Shown in pieces: positions 26,822 to 35,092 of a stretch of DNA of 35,092 nucleotides. This DNA is from Phycisphaerales bacterium (GTDB lineage Bacteria; Planctomycetota; Phycisphaerae; SM23-33): contig JABGPF010000017.1 in assembly GCA_018645065.1 (NCBI GenBank), positions 1 to 35,092 on the forward strand. Reading direction: 5' to 3'. Below the pieces are notes generated by a model. That model was not told where the DNA came from. It did not search any database and saw only the letters and a list, made by a program, of their open reading frames with translations. The stretch's first letter is position 1. Each line of letters opens with the position of its first letter. The position numbers and the translations under genes were made by a program.

Positions 26822-26986
26822 CGTTTTTGACCTTTCGTAATTCAAATACACCGCACGGTGACTGCTTAAGCTGGAGCATTGTAGCAATTCCTGGCCTCGG
26901 AGCAACCCGATTGCGAACAAAGAGAACAAAACAGACGTTGCAGATCGAACCGCCAGCGGTAATACTGAGCGAGAGAAACGAGAAAA

Positions 26987-27253
26987 ATGTTCTTCCCACC
27001 ATCATTATTACGCCTTCGAATCGTTCGCAACGGACAGCGACAGCGCAACTTGTTCGTCCCGTTGATCATCATCTGGCCGATCCTGCTGGCGGGCATGCTG
27101 GTCCCGATGGCGGTCATGGCGATCCTGAACCACAAAGCCGCCTGGCGGACAATCAAAGCGATCTGCCGATTCGCCTCCCTTGCCAGCGACGCGCGACGAA
27201 CGCACATAGAAATAAGCAACACCCGCGATAACATACTGCTATACCTGTGGTAA
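26987..27253 (+). CDS. Small single-pass membrane protein (hypothetical)
   Basis: 88 aa with hydrophobic LFVPLIIIWPILLAGMLVPMAVMAIL; next to and co-oriented with the following gene. Confidence 0.5.
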   Translation: MFFPPSLLRLRIVRNGQRQRNLFVPLIIIWPILLAGMLVPMAVMAILNHKAAWRTIKAICRFASLASDARRTHIEISNTRDNILLYLW

Positions 27254-27258
27254 CGATC

Positions 27259-27639
27259 ATGAATAACGAACGCAGACGAATCCTGGAAATGCTCGCACGG
27301 GGCGATATAAACGTAAACGAAGCCGATAAGCTGCTGGCCCGAGCAACCGAAACCATGCCAGCGCGAAAACGCCCCCGCTACCTATATGTACTCATCGAGA
27401 AGGCCAACGAGTCTAAGGACAAGGTCAATCTCCGCATCCCGATCAAACTTTTAGCCCACGGGCTGAAACTCACCAAATTGCTGCCGCCAGAGGTCCGCGA
27501 AAAAATAAATCTCGCACTGATGAAAGTTGGGATGAGTTTTCAGATCACCGAAGACAACATAATGGACCTCGTCGACGCACTGACAGACATCTCAGTAGAA
27601 ATCGCCGGTGGAGAAACAGTACAAATCTACTGCCGATAA
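27259..27639 (+). CDS. SHOCT-like (YvlB N-terminal type) domain protein
   Basis: MNNERRRILEMLARGDINVNEADKLLARA followed by VNLRIPIKLLAHGLKLTKLLPPEVREKI. Confidence 0.7.
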   Translation: MNNERRRILEMLARGDINVNEADKLLARATETMPARKRPRYLYVLIEKANESKDKVNLRIPIKLLAHGLKLTKLLPPEVREKINLALMKVGMSFQITEDNIMDLVDALTDISVEIAGGETVQIYCR

Positions 27640-27643
27640 CCCA

Positions 27644-28030
27644 TCAACAAGCCCGAGAACGAAAGAACTCAGCAATTGCAGTTTTGTCCGCCTGCCCGGT
27701 AGCGGCTGACAACGTCAGCTTGACCAGCCCCTCTTCATCATTGTCGATCCATATGTCATTAATCGCCAGAAACACAATCGCCGCCGCTGCGGAGGTTCGC
27801 TTGTTACCATCGACAAATGGATGATTTCGAACGATATGGTACAAGTACGCTGCGGCCATATCGAATATATCACAATGCATGTACTGACCATCAAAAGCGG
27901 TCTGAGGCATCGCCGCCGCAGAATCAAGCAAGCCTGCGTCGCGAATCCCCTCTATCCCGCCATATTGCTCAATCAAGCTGCGATGCAACCGCATGAGATG
28001 ATCCAGATCAAGAAACAATGGCGCCAACAT
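27644..28030 (-). CDS. doc: Death-on-curing (Doc/Fic) family toxin
   Basis: Fic-type motif HPFVDGNKRT; EQYGGIEGIRDAGLLDSAAAMPQTAFDGQ. Confidence 0.93.
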   Translation of the reverse strand: MLAPLFLDLDHLMRLHRSLIEQYGGIEGIRDAGLLDSAAAMPQTAFDGQYMHCDIFDMAAAYLYHIVRNHPFVDGNKRTSAAAAIVFLAINDIWIDNDEEGLVKLTLSAATGQADKTAIAEFFRSRAC

Positions 28031-28033
28031 ATA

Positions 28034-28261
28034 CTACTCCGCCAGCTTCTTCATCGCATTACCGAAACGTTTGTGAACCATCGCAACGGCGTCTTCAAAC
28101 TTCTTGTCCTCTTGCGGACCACGAACTGGTGTCAACACCAGGGATCGACCATCTGATATAATCTCAAACGGGGTTTCCGGCGTGGCTTTGAGCAACTCCA
28201 TGATCGGTTTATCGATCACCATGGCGTAGCTGTTTCCGTGCTTAGTCAACCTCTTAATCAT
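28034..28261 (-). CDS. AbrB/MazE/SpoVT-type antitoxin
   Basis: MIKRLTKHGNSYAMVIDKPIMELL...FEIISDGRSLVLTPVR swapped-hairpin signature; 3 nt from the Doc start. ATG at 28261. Confidence 0.85.
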   Translation of the reverse strand: MIKRLTKHGNSYAMVIDKPIMELLKATPETPFEIISDGRSLVLTPVRGPQEDKKFEDAVAMVHKRFGNAMKKLAE

Positions 28262-28274
28262 GACAGCAATCTCC

Positions 28275-28318
28275 AGACGATACACACATAGTATATACAT
28301 CGTCTATACAGAGGTCAA
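28275..28318 (-). promoter_or_regulatory. Candidate autoregulated promoter/operator of the antitoxin-toxin pair
   Basis: - strand TTGACC (28313-28318), 17-nt spacer, TATACT (28290-28295); perfect 7-bp inverted repeat AGACGAT (28275-28281) / ATCGTCT (28299-28305) brackets the -10. Confidence 0.7.
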
Positions 28319-28361
28319 TCTGAAAAACTGCCCGATAAACCCGCCTGAATCACTTCGGAAC

Positions 28362-31300
28362 CTACGCTTGGGTCGGTTCGAGTGATGTGTCGAGTTTGTT
28401 GTCGGAATCTTCGAACCGCACCGAAATGCGCTTGGAGACTCCGGGCTCCTGCATGGTCACGCCGTAGAGCACGTTGGCCATGCTCATCGTTCGCTTCGCG
28501 TGCGAGATAACGATAAACTGGCTGTGCTCGACGAAGTCGGCCAGCAGGTTTCCGAATCGCTCGGTGTTCGCTTCGTCCAGAGCGGCGTCAACTTCGTCCA
28601 GCAGGCAGAACGGGCTGGGGCGTGCTTTGAAGATACTGAACAGCAGCGAGAGCGCCGTCATCGTTTTCTCTCCACCGCTCAGAAGTGAAAGTTTGCGAAG
28701 TTCTTTTCCAGGCGGGCGTGCGACAATTTCGATCCCCGATTCCAGAACATCTTCCGGATCGGTCAGCATGATATCGGCCCGTCCGCCGCCAAAGAGTTTC
28801 CTGAACAGCACCTGGAAATTCTCGCGGACCAGGTCGAAGGTCTGCAGGAACAGTTCGTGACTCTCGAGGTTTATTCGTTCGATAAGATCGTTCAGCTGCT
28901 TGCGGCTTTCGGCGATATCCTTCAGTTGGGTCGCGAGGAACTCCTGGCGTTTTTCCAGGTCCTCCTGCTCGCCAATCGCGTCGAGATTAACATTCCCAAG
29001 CCGTTGGATCTTCGCCGACAACTCTTCGATCCGGACCCGCACCTGCTCCCAGTCGCGCTCATCATCGTGCTCGTATTCAGCGAACGTTCCGATAAGGTCC
29101 ATACCCAGATCGTCCTGCGAACGAGCTATCAGATTCTCAACCTTCGTGTCGACTTGCCCGAGTTTTACGCGATAGGCGTTGATCTGCTCAGCCGTGTCGT
29201 CGTGCACTTTTCGCTGCTCGGTAAGCGCGTTTCGCGCCGCTTCGTGCTTCTGCTTGAGGCCTTGGCGGGTCTCTTCGAGATCGGTGGCTTCTACGTTGAG
29301 TTCCTGCTGACGTTTGTAGAGTTTGTCTGTTTCGTCGCGTGCGCCCTGGACGCCCTTTTCGGCATCGGCTCGGCGCTGACGGATCAGTTCGATTTCGTTC
29401 ACTCCGTCCAGGCGATCTTTCTTCATTTGTTCGCACTGTCGGTTCAGGCTGGCGGTCGATTCACGCAGCGCGAGTCTCTTCTGCTCGGCTCCTGCGATTG
29501 CGACCCTTACTTCCGTAAGCCTCGAAGCCAGGGCTCCCTGGCGCTGTGCGGCGCCGGCGATTTCAGCTTCAAGCCGTTTCGATTCGGCTTCTGTGGTCAC
29601 GCTGAGTTTCTGGATCGAGGCGAGTTCTTCGCTCGCCTGTTTGGCCTGTGCCTGTGCGGCGGCAAGGTCCTTATCGATACCCTTAATGTCTTCGGCGATT
29701 ACGGGTTGTTCGCGCCGCGCCTGGTCAACCTGCTCGTCAAGCTGGGCGAGGTTGGCCTCAAGGCGTACGCGTTTAGTGTTGGCTTCGTTTATTTCAGCTC
29801 GCAAGGACTGCCTGCGCAGATCGAGTTGTTTGATCTCGTCGTGTGCGTCGCGGCATTGCGATTCGAGTCCCTCGATAACGGTGTCGAGTTGCGCCTGGGA
29901 CGCCTGCAGCGCCGCCAGCTCACTTTTCCGCGCGATCACGCCGGTGGAGCGATTGGCCGCACCGATTCTTATCCGTCCGTCAGGTTCGATCACTTCACCG
30001 TTAAGCGTGACGAATCGCAGATCGCGATTTTCGGCCGATACCGCAGCAGCATCGGTAAAATTCGCGACGACCATCGTCCTGCCCAACACCGATCGCACAA
30101 CCGGCTCGATCTCCGGATCGCATTTCACCCAGTCGATCACCCGCGCGATCACCAGCGGTGAACCGGCCGGATCGAAGTCGCATGACATCGGAACCGCGCG
30201 ATCCATCGCCATGATCTCCACCGCTCCGCCCGTCCCGATAATTTCTTTAATCCGCCCGCCCTGTGCTCGCAGCGCCTCGAAGTTATCGGCAAGCAGCCAT
30301 TGATCGGCTCCGGCCAGTGCGGCTTCGACGATCGGCGCGTTCTTGACGTCCGCTTCGATACGATCGCCCAGCATTCCGCCAACGGCTGAAATATCTCCGC
30401 TTGCGACAGCTTTAAGTACGCGTTTCACACCGGCCGACACGCCTTCCATGCGTTCCTGCATTTCGGTGATAACAGCGATTCGCGATACCGTTGCGCTTCG
30501 TTTTTCACGGTTTTCGGCGAGCTGAACTCTCAGGGTTTGCTCTTCTGCGGTGAGTTTTTGGCTGTTCTGATCGGCTTGGTCCAGTCGCTCCTGGCCTGCA
30601 GTTACGCTTGTTCGGGCCTCGGTAACTTTTTTCTGCAGTTCGCCCTGTTCTACGACGAGGCTTTCGAGTGTTTCGGCCAGTTCCTTTGCGCGTTGCGTCA
30701 GACGTTCTTTGCGTGCGGTCAGGTTTTCGCTTCGAATATTCGAAGCCTGGATAGCATTATTGAATTGCGAGGTTCTTCGCATCAGATCGAGCACGGAGGC
30801 TTTTTCGTCTGCCAGTGCGGTCTGCAGCTTCGCCATCGTCATTTCGCCCGCCGAGTGCTCTTTTCGCACGGTCTGGTGCTGTGCTTCGTGTCGTGTGATG
30901 TCTTCTTCTGTGGTTTGCAGATCGGCTTGGCCTTCTGCGAGTGCTTTCTGACAGGCTTCGATTTTGGCTTCGAGCCCTTCGTTTCTCGCCGATATCGCTA
31001 CAATTTGCTGGCCTAGTTCTATAACTTTCTGGGCGAGCATTTCGGCTCGTTCCTGGCAGGCGGTGATCCGGGCGTCCATCGAGGCGATCTGGCCTTGAAG
31101 TTCTCGTGCTGCCCGTTCGAGTTCAACAGACTCTATTTCCGTCGCGCTTCCTGCCGCTTCAAGCTGATTGATTCTGGTCTGCACCGACGAGGCTCTATCG
31201 TTTCCGGCATCGATTTTAGCCTGCATCTCTTTGCGATCGTTTGAGAGCCCATGATACTGGGCCATCAGGTGCAACGCCTTCAGCTCGCTGAGTTCCTGCG

Positions 31301-31973
31301 AGTATGTCTGGTAGTTGCGGGCTTTTCCGGCTTGGTATTTGATGGAACGGAGGCGTTTTTCAACTTCGTTGAGCACATCGTTTACGCGCAGAAGGTTCTG
31401 CTCTGCACGATCGAGTTTTCGCATAGCCTCTTTTTTCCGGGCCTTGTACTTGCTGATACCCGCCGCTTCGTCGAAGATCGATCGTCGCTCGTCCTGATTG
31501 GCCTGCAGGAAAGCTTCGACTCGCCCCTGCTCGATAACGCTGTATGCGTCTTTCCCCAGACCGGTGTCCATGAACATTTCACGGATGTCTTTTAATCTGC
31601 ACGGGGCCTTGTTGATAAGATATTCGCTCTGACCGCTGCGATAGAGTCGTCGCGTCACCGCCACAACGTCTGTTGATTCACCATCGCTGAACCCCGGTTG
31701 CAGCACACCATCTGAGTTGTCGAAAACCAACGTGACTTCCGCCGACCCCGCCGCACGCCTGGCTGAGGATCCGTTGAAGATAACGTCAAGCATTTCGGTT
31801 CCGCGGAGCGATTTTGCCGACTGTTCACCCAGCACCCACTTCATCGCGTCGACGACGTTGCTCTTCCCGCATCCGTTCGGCCCGACAATACAGCTTATAC
31901 CGTCGTCGAACTCCAGTTCCGTGCGGTCTACAAAGCTCTTGAACCCGCACATGATCAGCTTTTTCAGTTTCAT
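28362..31973 (-). CDS. smc: Chromosome segregation protein SMC
   Basis: MKLKKLIMCGFKSFVDRTELEFDDGISCIVGPNGCGKSNVVDAMKWVLGEQS, coiled coil, hinge region, LSLLSGGEKTMTALSLLFSIFKARPSPFCLLDEVDAALDEAN. ATG at 31973. Confidence 0.97.
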   Translation of the reverse strand: MKLKKLIMCGFKSFVDRTELEFDDGISCIVGPNGCGKSNVVDAMKWVLGEQSAKSLRGTEMLDVIFNGSSARRAAGSAEVTLVFDNSDGVLQPGFSDGESTDVVAVTRRLYRSGQSEYLINKAPCRLKDIREMFMDTGLGKDAYSVIEQGRVEAFLQANQDERRSIFDEAAGISKYKARKKEAMRKLDRAEQNLLRVNDVLNEVEKRLRSIKYQAGKARNYQTYSQELSELKALHLMAQYHGLSNDRKEMQAKIDAGNDRASSVQTRINQLEAAGSATEIESVELERAARELQGQIASMDARITACQERAEMLAQKVIELGQQIVAISARNEGLEAKIEACQKALAEGQADLQTTEEDITRHEAQHQTVRKEHSAGEMTMAKLQTALADEKASVLDLMRRTSQFNNAIQASNIRSENLTARKERLTQRAKELAETLESLVVEQGELQKKVTEARTSVTAGQERLDQADQNSQKLTAEEQTLRVQLAENREKRSATVSRIAVITEMQERMEGVSAGVKRVLKAVASGDISAVGGMLGDRIEADVKNAPIVEAALAGADQWLLADNFEALRAQGGRIKEIIGTGGAVEIMAMDRAVPMSCDFDPAGSPLVIARVIDWVKCDPEIEPVVRSVLGRTMVVANFTDAAAVSAENRDLRFVTLNGEVIEPDGRIRIGAANRSTGVIARKSELAALQASQAQLDTVIEGLESQCRDAHDEIKQLDLRRQSLRAEINEANTKRVRLEANLAQLDEQVDQARREQPVIAEDIKGIDKDLAAAQAQAKQASEELASIQKLSVTTEAESKRLEAEIAGAAQRQGALASRLTEVRVAIAGAEQKRLALRESTASLNRQCEQMKKDRLDGVNEIELIRQRRADAEKGVQGARDETDKLYKRQQELNVEATDLEETRQGLKQKHEAARNALTEQRKVHDDTAEQINAYRVKLGQVDTKVENLIARSQDDLGMDLIGTFAEYEHDDERDWEQVRVRIEELSAKIQRLGNVNLDAIGEQEDLEKRQEFLATQLKDIAESRKQLNDLIERINLESHELFLQTFDLVRENFQVLFRKLFGGGRADIMLTDPEDVLESGIEIVARPPGKELRKLSLLSGGEKTMTALSLLFSIFKARPSPFCLLDEVDAALDEANTERFGNLLADFVEHSQFIVISHAKRTMSMANVLYGVTMQEPGVSKRISVRFEDSDNKLDTSLEPTQA

Positions 31974-32081
31974 CGCCAGGTATTCTCCATAAACTCCGGC
32001 GTATTGCGACTTGAACCGAGAGTGCGGCGGATCATTAGTTTTCACTACCCGATCACCGGTATCCGGTGTCGGTTATCGATA

Positions 32082-33899
32082 TTATTTTCCGGTAACGTTA
32101 GGTCTTCCGGTTTCCATGGCGTCTCTCAGGAATTCCTGTAGATCCGCAGGTTTCTGCAAGACGAACTTCGCGGGCTTGCCCCCACCGTCCGAGACGATGG
32201 CGCCCTGCTTACACAAACGATACAGCACCGCGACGACCTGACCGTAACTGAGCCCAAGGCCCTTCACATTGGCCATTTTATACACGATTTGACCATCGCT
32301 GTCACGCTTTGGTTTGCGATCAGCACCCCGATCAGGGACCATTAAAGTGGCTTCGCCCAACACCGCCTGGTGCCCCATAGCCCGCACAAGCGACTTTGCG
32401 CTCGGGGCAATTTTAAACGCTGGACTTATCCGCCCCGTCTGCCCGATCTTGCGGAAAATGGTGACGTATTTCTCTTTCTTTGAAGCATTTAAGGTAAGTA
32501 GATCCTGTAGGCAAGTGAAGTAGATAGGACGTATCAACGACATTCCCTTGCCCATGAGCACTATCCGAGAGTCTTCGGACTGAGTGGCGTATATCAAGCC
32601 TCGCCCGTCAGATTCCACCAGATCGAGGTGAAAATCTCCGACAGGAATCGTCATCACCGAGCTGCTTCGCCCTATTTTCTTAAGCGACTCGTACGCCATA
32701 ATTCGGAGTATATCATTCGAATCGTCAAGCGTTTTACGCAAAACTGCAATCGCTCGGATGTACTGCCTATGACGCCCGAGTTCCTTTATCGCTTCTCCCC
32801 TTAACGGGTTTCCCGGACTCGATGCGGTGCGAAGGATAATTTCCGGCGCCGCCACAAGATCTCCGAGCCTCATGCCCGCTCGCGCCGAATAGTACGATAC
32901 GAACGGGTCGGCCTGGGTGTAGTATTTTCCCAAAATGGGAATCGCGCGGCGCCCCATAGCCTCCCAAACCAACGACAGCTCGTTGTGATTGGCTTCAGGA
33001 AGCGTCATTGCGTGGGCGATCTGGCGAGCTTTTCTTTCCCACTGCCCACCGGCGCTCTGAAGAGGCATGTGCATTACAAGGTCCAGAAAGTGCTCATAGT
33101 CCTTTCTCCACTCGGGCGGAATGTCTATCGAGACTACGTCAGACCCCTTTGCATTAGCAACGCGAGGCTTGCCTGGTCTTTGAAATCGTTCGTTGATACT
33201 GCGTTGGATAACCGCGGCGCGGCTGAAGTCCGGTTCCAGCATTTGCAGCAGCACCGGTCGCGAGTTACTGGCCTGCCCTCCCCCGATTACTCGCCCGTCG
33301 CGAAGTTTGACCAGTTCAGCAACTTTTGTCTCGTCAATGAACGGATTAACGAAAACCGGGCCTGCGGCAGTGGCCAGTATTTTCGAACCTCTGTTCGGCG
33401 CGGTGATAGTACTCGTCGCCAATCGCAGTTCGGCGCCGTACAACACGCCTCCTTCGAGGCTTTTGACCTGCGATCCAATAGCACGAATCTGCACGTCAAA
33501 CGCCTTGCCCTTTGGCGCACATGCCGGAATCGAACCGCTGATTTCCACTATAGCGGTGTCCATATCCCGCAAGATTCTCTCGGGCGGAAGGTTACCGAGC
33601 CCGGCCTTTTTCGAACCGATATCGCGTCTTCGCAGGTACTGGATAAGATAGTTTCGCAGTTGGGGCGGTATCTGTGACGACCCGTTTTTACCTAGCGCCC
33701 CAACGATACCGTATCCGCGCACCGGAAGCGTGCGATTGCCCGCAAGACGCGCGTACTGCATAACAGTGCCCGCATGATGCGTCGGAATAACAATCGTCCG
33801 TTCACCAACGTTCGCACCAGGGTTCACCTTTTTTTTCGAGCATCCTGCGCTAAACAGGCACACCGCAACAGCCAAAACCGTCACAAGACTATTTTTCAT
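32082..33899 (-). CDS. FlgI (flagellar P-ring)-like lipoprotein with HEAT-like repeats
   Basis: Lipobox LFSAGC; FlgI-like RGYGIVGALGKNGSSQIPPQLRNYLIQYLRRRDI, MDTAIVEISGSIPACAPKGKAFDVQIRAIGSQVKSLEGGVLYGAEL; then SSPGNPLRGEAIKELGRHRQYIRAIAVLRKTLDDSNDILRIMAYESLKKI. Start uncertain (33899 or slightly upstream). Confidence 0.75.
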   Translation of the reverse strand: MKNSLVTVLAVAVCLFSAGCSKKKVNPGANVGERTIVIPTHHAGTVMQYARLAGNRTLPVRGYGIVGALGKNGSSQIPPQLRNYLIQYLRRRDIGSKKAGLGNLPPERILRDMDTAIVEISGSIPACAPKGKAFDVQIRAIGSQVKSLEGGVLYGAELRLATSTITAPNRGSKILATAAGPVFVNPFIDETKVAELVKLRDGRVIGGGQASNSRPVLLQMLEPDFSRAAVIQRSINERFQRPGKPRVANAKGSDVVSIDIPPEWRKDYEHFLDLVMHMPLQSAGGQWERKARQIAHAMTLPEANHNELSLVWEAMGRRAIPILGKYYTQADPFVSYYSARAGMRLGDLVAAPEIILRTASSPGNPLRGEAIKELGRHRQYIRAIAVLRKTLDDSNDILRIMAYESLKKIGRSSSVMTIPVGDFHLDLVESDGRGLIYATQSEDSRIVLMGKGMSLIRPIYFTCLQDLLTLNASKKEKYVTIFRKIGQTGRISPAFKIAPSAKSLVRAMGHQAVLGEATLMVPDRGADRKPKRDSDGQIVYKMANVKGLGLSYGQVVAVLYRLCKQGAIVSDGGGKPAKFVLQKPADLQEFLRDAMETGRPNVTGK

Positions 33900-34062
33900 C
33901 TTTTTCTCGGGCATGATCCTCATCTCGCTGCGGGGGTTTCAGTACGATTCATTTAAAAAACAAGCACATAACGACAAACGCCTCGGCATGAGGCCTGGAT
34001 TGATCTTGATCGAAAATTCTACCCTAAAACACCCCTCTGGTCAAAGAAAGCTTACAGTAAAC

Positions 34063-34099
34063 AATCGGGTCTGGGACATCACTGTCGCCAGACCCGATT
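34063..34099 (-). terminator. Strong hairpin downstream of the LysM gene, probable terminator
   Basis: Perfect 12-bp arms AATCGGGTCTGG (34063-34074) / CCAGACCCGATT (34088-34099) with inner GACA/TGTC; T-tract on the - strand is weak (TTGTTTACTG). Confidence 0.6.
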
Positions 34100-34132
34100 A
34101 GTTTCAGTCGCACCAGGGCGATGTAGTTTTAC

Positions 34133-35092
34133 TTAACTGAAGTCAGGCTCGTCAGATCCGCCCGTCGGCGCTGGCGCCGGCGCGGGTCGGGGCGTGGGCC
34201 TTGGTCTTGGTATGGGCCTGGGGACCGGACTCGACGTCCCACCGCCCGACGACGAACCGCCGGAAACATGCGATTGGGCTTGTTCGAGCGAAGGAATAAC
34301 GATCTTCTGACCAATTTTCAGCTTCGACGGATTTATCTTCGGGTTCCTGCTTGCGATGGCGGTAAAATATTTCCCGTCACCGTACTGGCTCTTGGATATC
34401 GCCCACATTCCGCTATCACCGTCTTTAACAACATATATCTTTTCACCGAGACCCAGCGTCGGGCCGGAAATCGCCCCACCGCCCGCACCAACCACGGTAA
34501 CACCGCTTCCGCCTGTATCACCAGCAGTTACAGTTCCGCCTGAAATCAGAATCTTCGCCTGCTCCAGCGACGGAATAACGAGCTTCTGACCAACCTTAAG
34601 ATTGGCCGAATCCACCTTTGGATTGCGTTTGGCGATCGCCTGAAAGTACTTACCGTGCCCGTACTGGCTTTCAGAAACACCCCACATCCCGCTATCACCG
34701 GATTTGACGACATAGACTTTTTCACCAGCGCTGGTCAGCGGATCGGCCGAACCGGCGCCGCTAACGGCACCTGCACCAGCAGTCGAAATCGGAAGCGGCG
34801 GGATAGTGATAGTCTTACCAATCGGGAGCGAAGTCGGATTAAGTCCCGGATTGGCGGCTACAATAAGCTGCCAGTGCTTCCCGGTTTGATAATGCTGTTC
34901 CGAAACATTCCACAACTGATCACCGGACTTGATAACGTACGTCCTGGCTCCCCCGCCAACCCCTGCGTCAGCAGGCCCAACACCAATATCGGTAATGACA
35001 CCAGGCGAATCATCATACGGGATATCCCTGGGCGGACCCAAATCAGTAGGCCCGTCCACAAAGTCGCTACCGCCTCCAGCCACATCCGTCGG
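34133..35092 (-). CDS. LysM-repeat protein with Pro-rich C-terminus (5' end beyond window)
   Basis: Three LysM-like units (YVIKSGDQLWNVSEQHYQTGKHWQLIVAANPGLNPTSLPIGKTITIPP; YVVKSGDSGMWGVSESQYG...; YVVKDGDSGMWAISKSQYG...). Frame stays open to the window edge. Confidence 0.85.
   Translation of the reverse strand, partial: PTDVAGGGSDFVDGPTDLGPPRDIPYDDSPGVITDIGVGPADAGVGGGARTYVIKSGDQLWNVSEQHYQTGKHWQLIVAANPGLNPTSLPIGKTITIPPLPISTAGAGAVSGAGSADPLTSAGEKVYVVKSGDSGMWGVSESQYGHGKYFQAIAKRNPKVDSANLKVGQKLVIPSLEQAKILISGGTVTAGDTGGSGVTVVGAGGGAISGPTLGLGEKIYVVKDGDSGMWAISKSQYGDGKYFTAIASRNPKINPSKLKIGQKIVIPSLEQAQSHVSGGSSSGGGTSSPVPRPIPRPRPTPRPAPAPAPTGGSDEPDFS

Noticed and set aside
27020-27055. Resemblance of GTTCGCAACGGACAGCGACAGCGCAAC to the CCGTTGCCGT repeat family
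   Set aside because: The similarity is to a simple word pattern only, and the segment lies within a plausible ORF; not enough to call a repeat copy.
28857-30161. 434-aa + strand ORF antisense to smc
   Set aside because: Lies wholly within the well-supported smc coiled-coil/hinge coding region; composition is typical of an antisense shadow ORF and no family is recognisable.
32054-32068. CACCGG-TAT-CCGGTG hairpin between smc and the FlgI-like gene
   Set aside because: Short stem, no T-tract; could occur by chance, so not called as a terminator.

Overview
This 35 kb window reads as bacterial chromosome and is mostly housekeeping. The gene repertoire suggests Planctomycetota, probably Phycisphaerae-like; that placement is inference. 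On the + strand: a DUF502 membrane protein, hpf, a regulatory-type PTS set (ptsN, ptsH, ptsI), a DUF2344 protein, and ribonuclease E/G with a tandem-repeat tail. On the - strand: accD, a histidine-phosphatase-fold protein lacking its catalytic residues, rpe and pgk. A repeat-rich, gene-poor stretch follows (about 11.0-12.5 kb and 13.2-13.5 kb), holding or flanking a PH-domain protein and an AAA/DUF4143 ATPase. Next come two TPM-domain proteins, gap, a TPR/HEAT protein, a PDZ protein with a degraded HtrA-like protease domain, and a long - strand run of lgt, panD, panC, deoxynucleoside kinase, folK, an unknown ORF and a DapL-like aminotransferase. After two small + strand ORFs there is a Doc toxin / AbrB-like antitoxin pair, smc, a FlgI-like lipoprotein with HEAT-like repeats, and a LysM protein truncated by the window edge. 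I see no CRISPR array, rRNA or tRNA, and no clear multi-gene novel system. The best second-look items are two apparent pseudoenzymes, the FlgI-like lipoprotein, the inverted hairpin repeats with a compensatory stem change, a leader hairpin before rpe, and operator-like repeats upstream of the DUF4143 and antitoxin genes.
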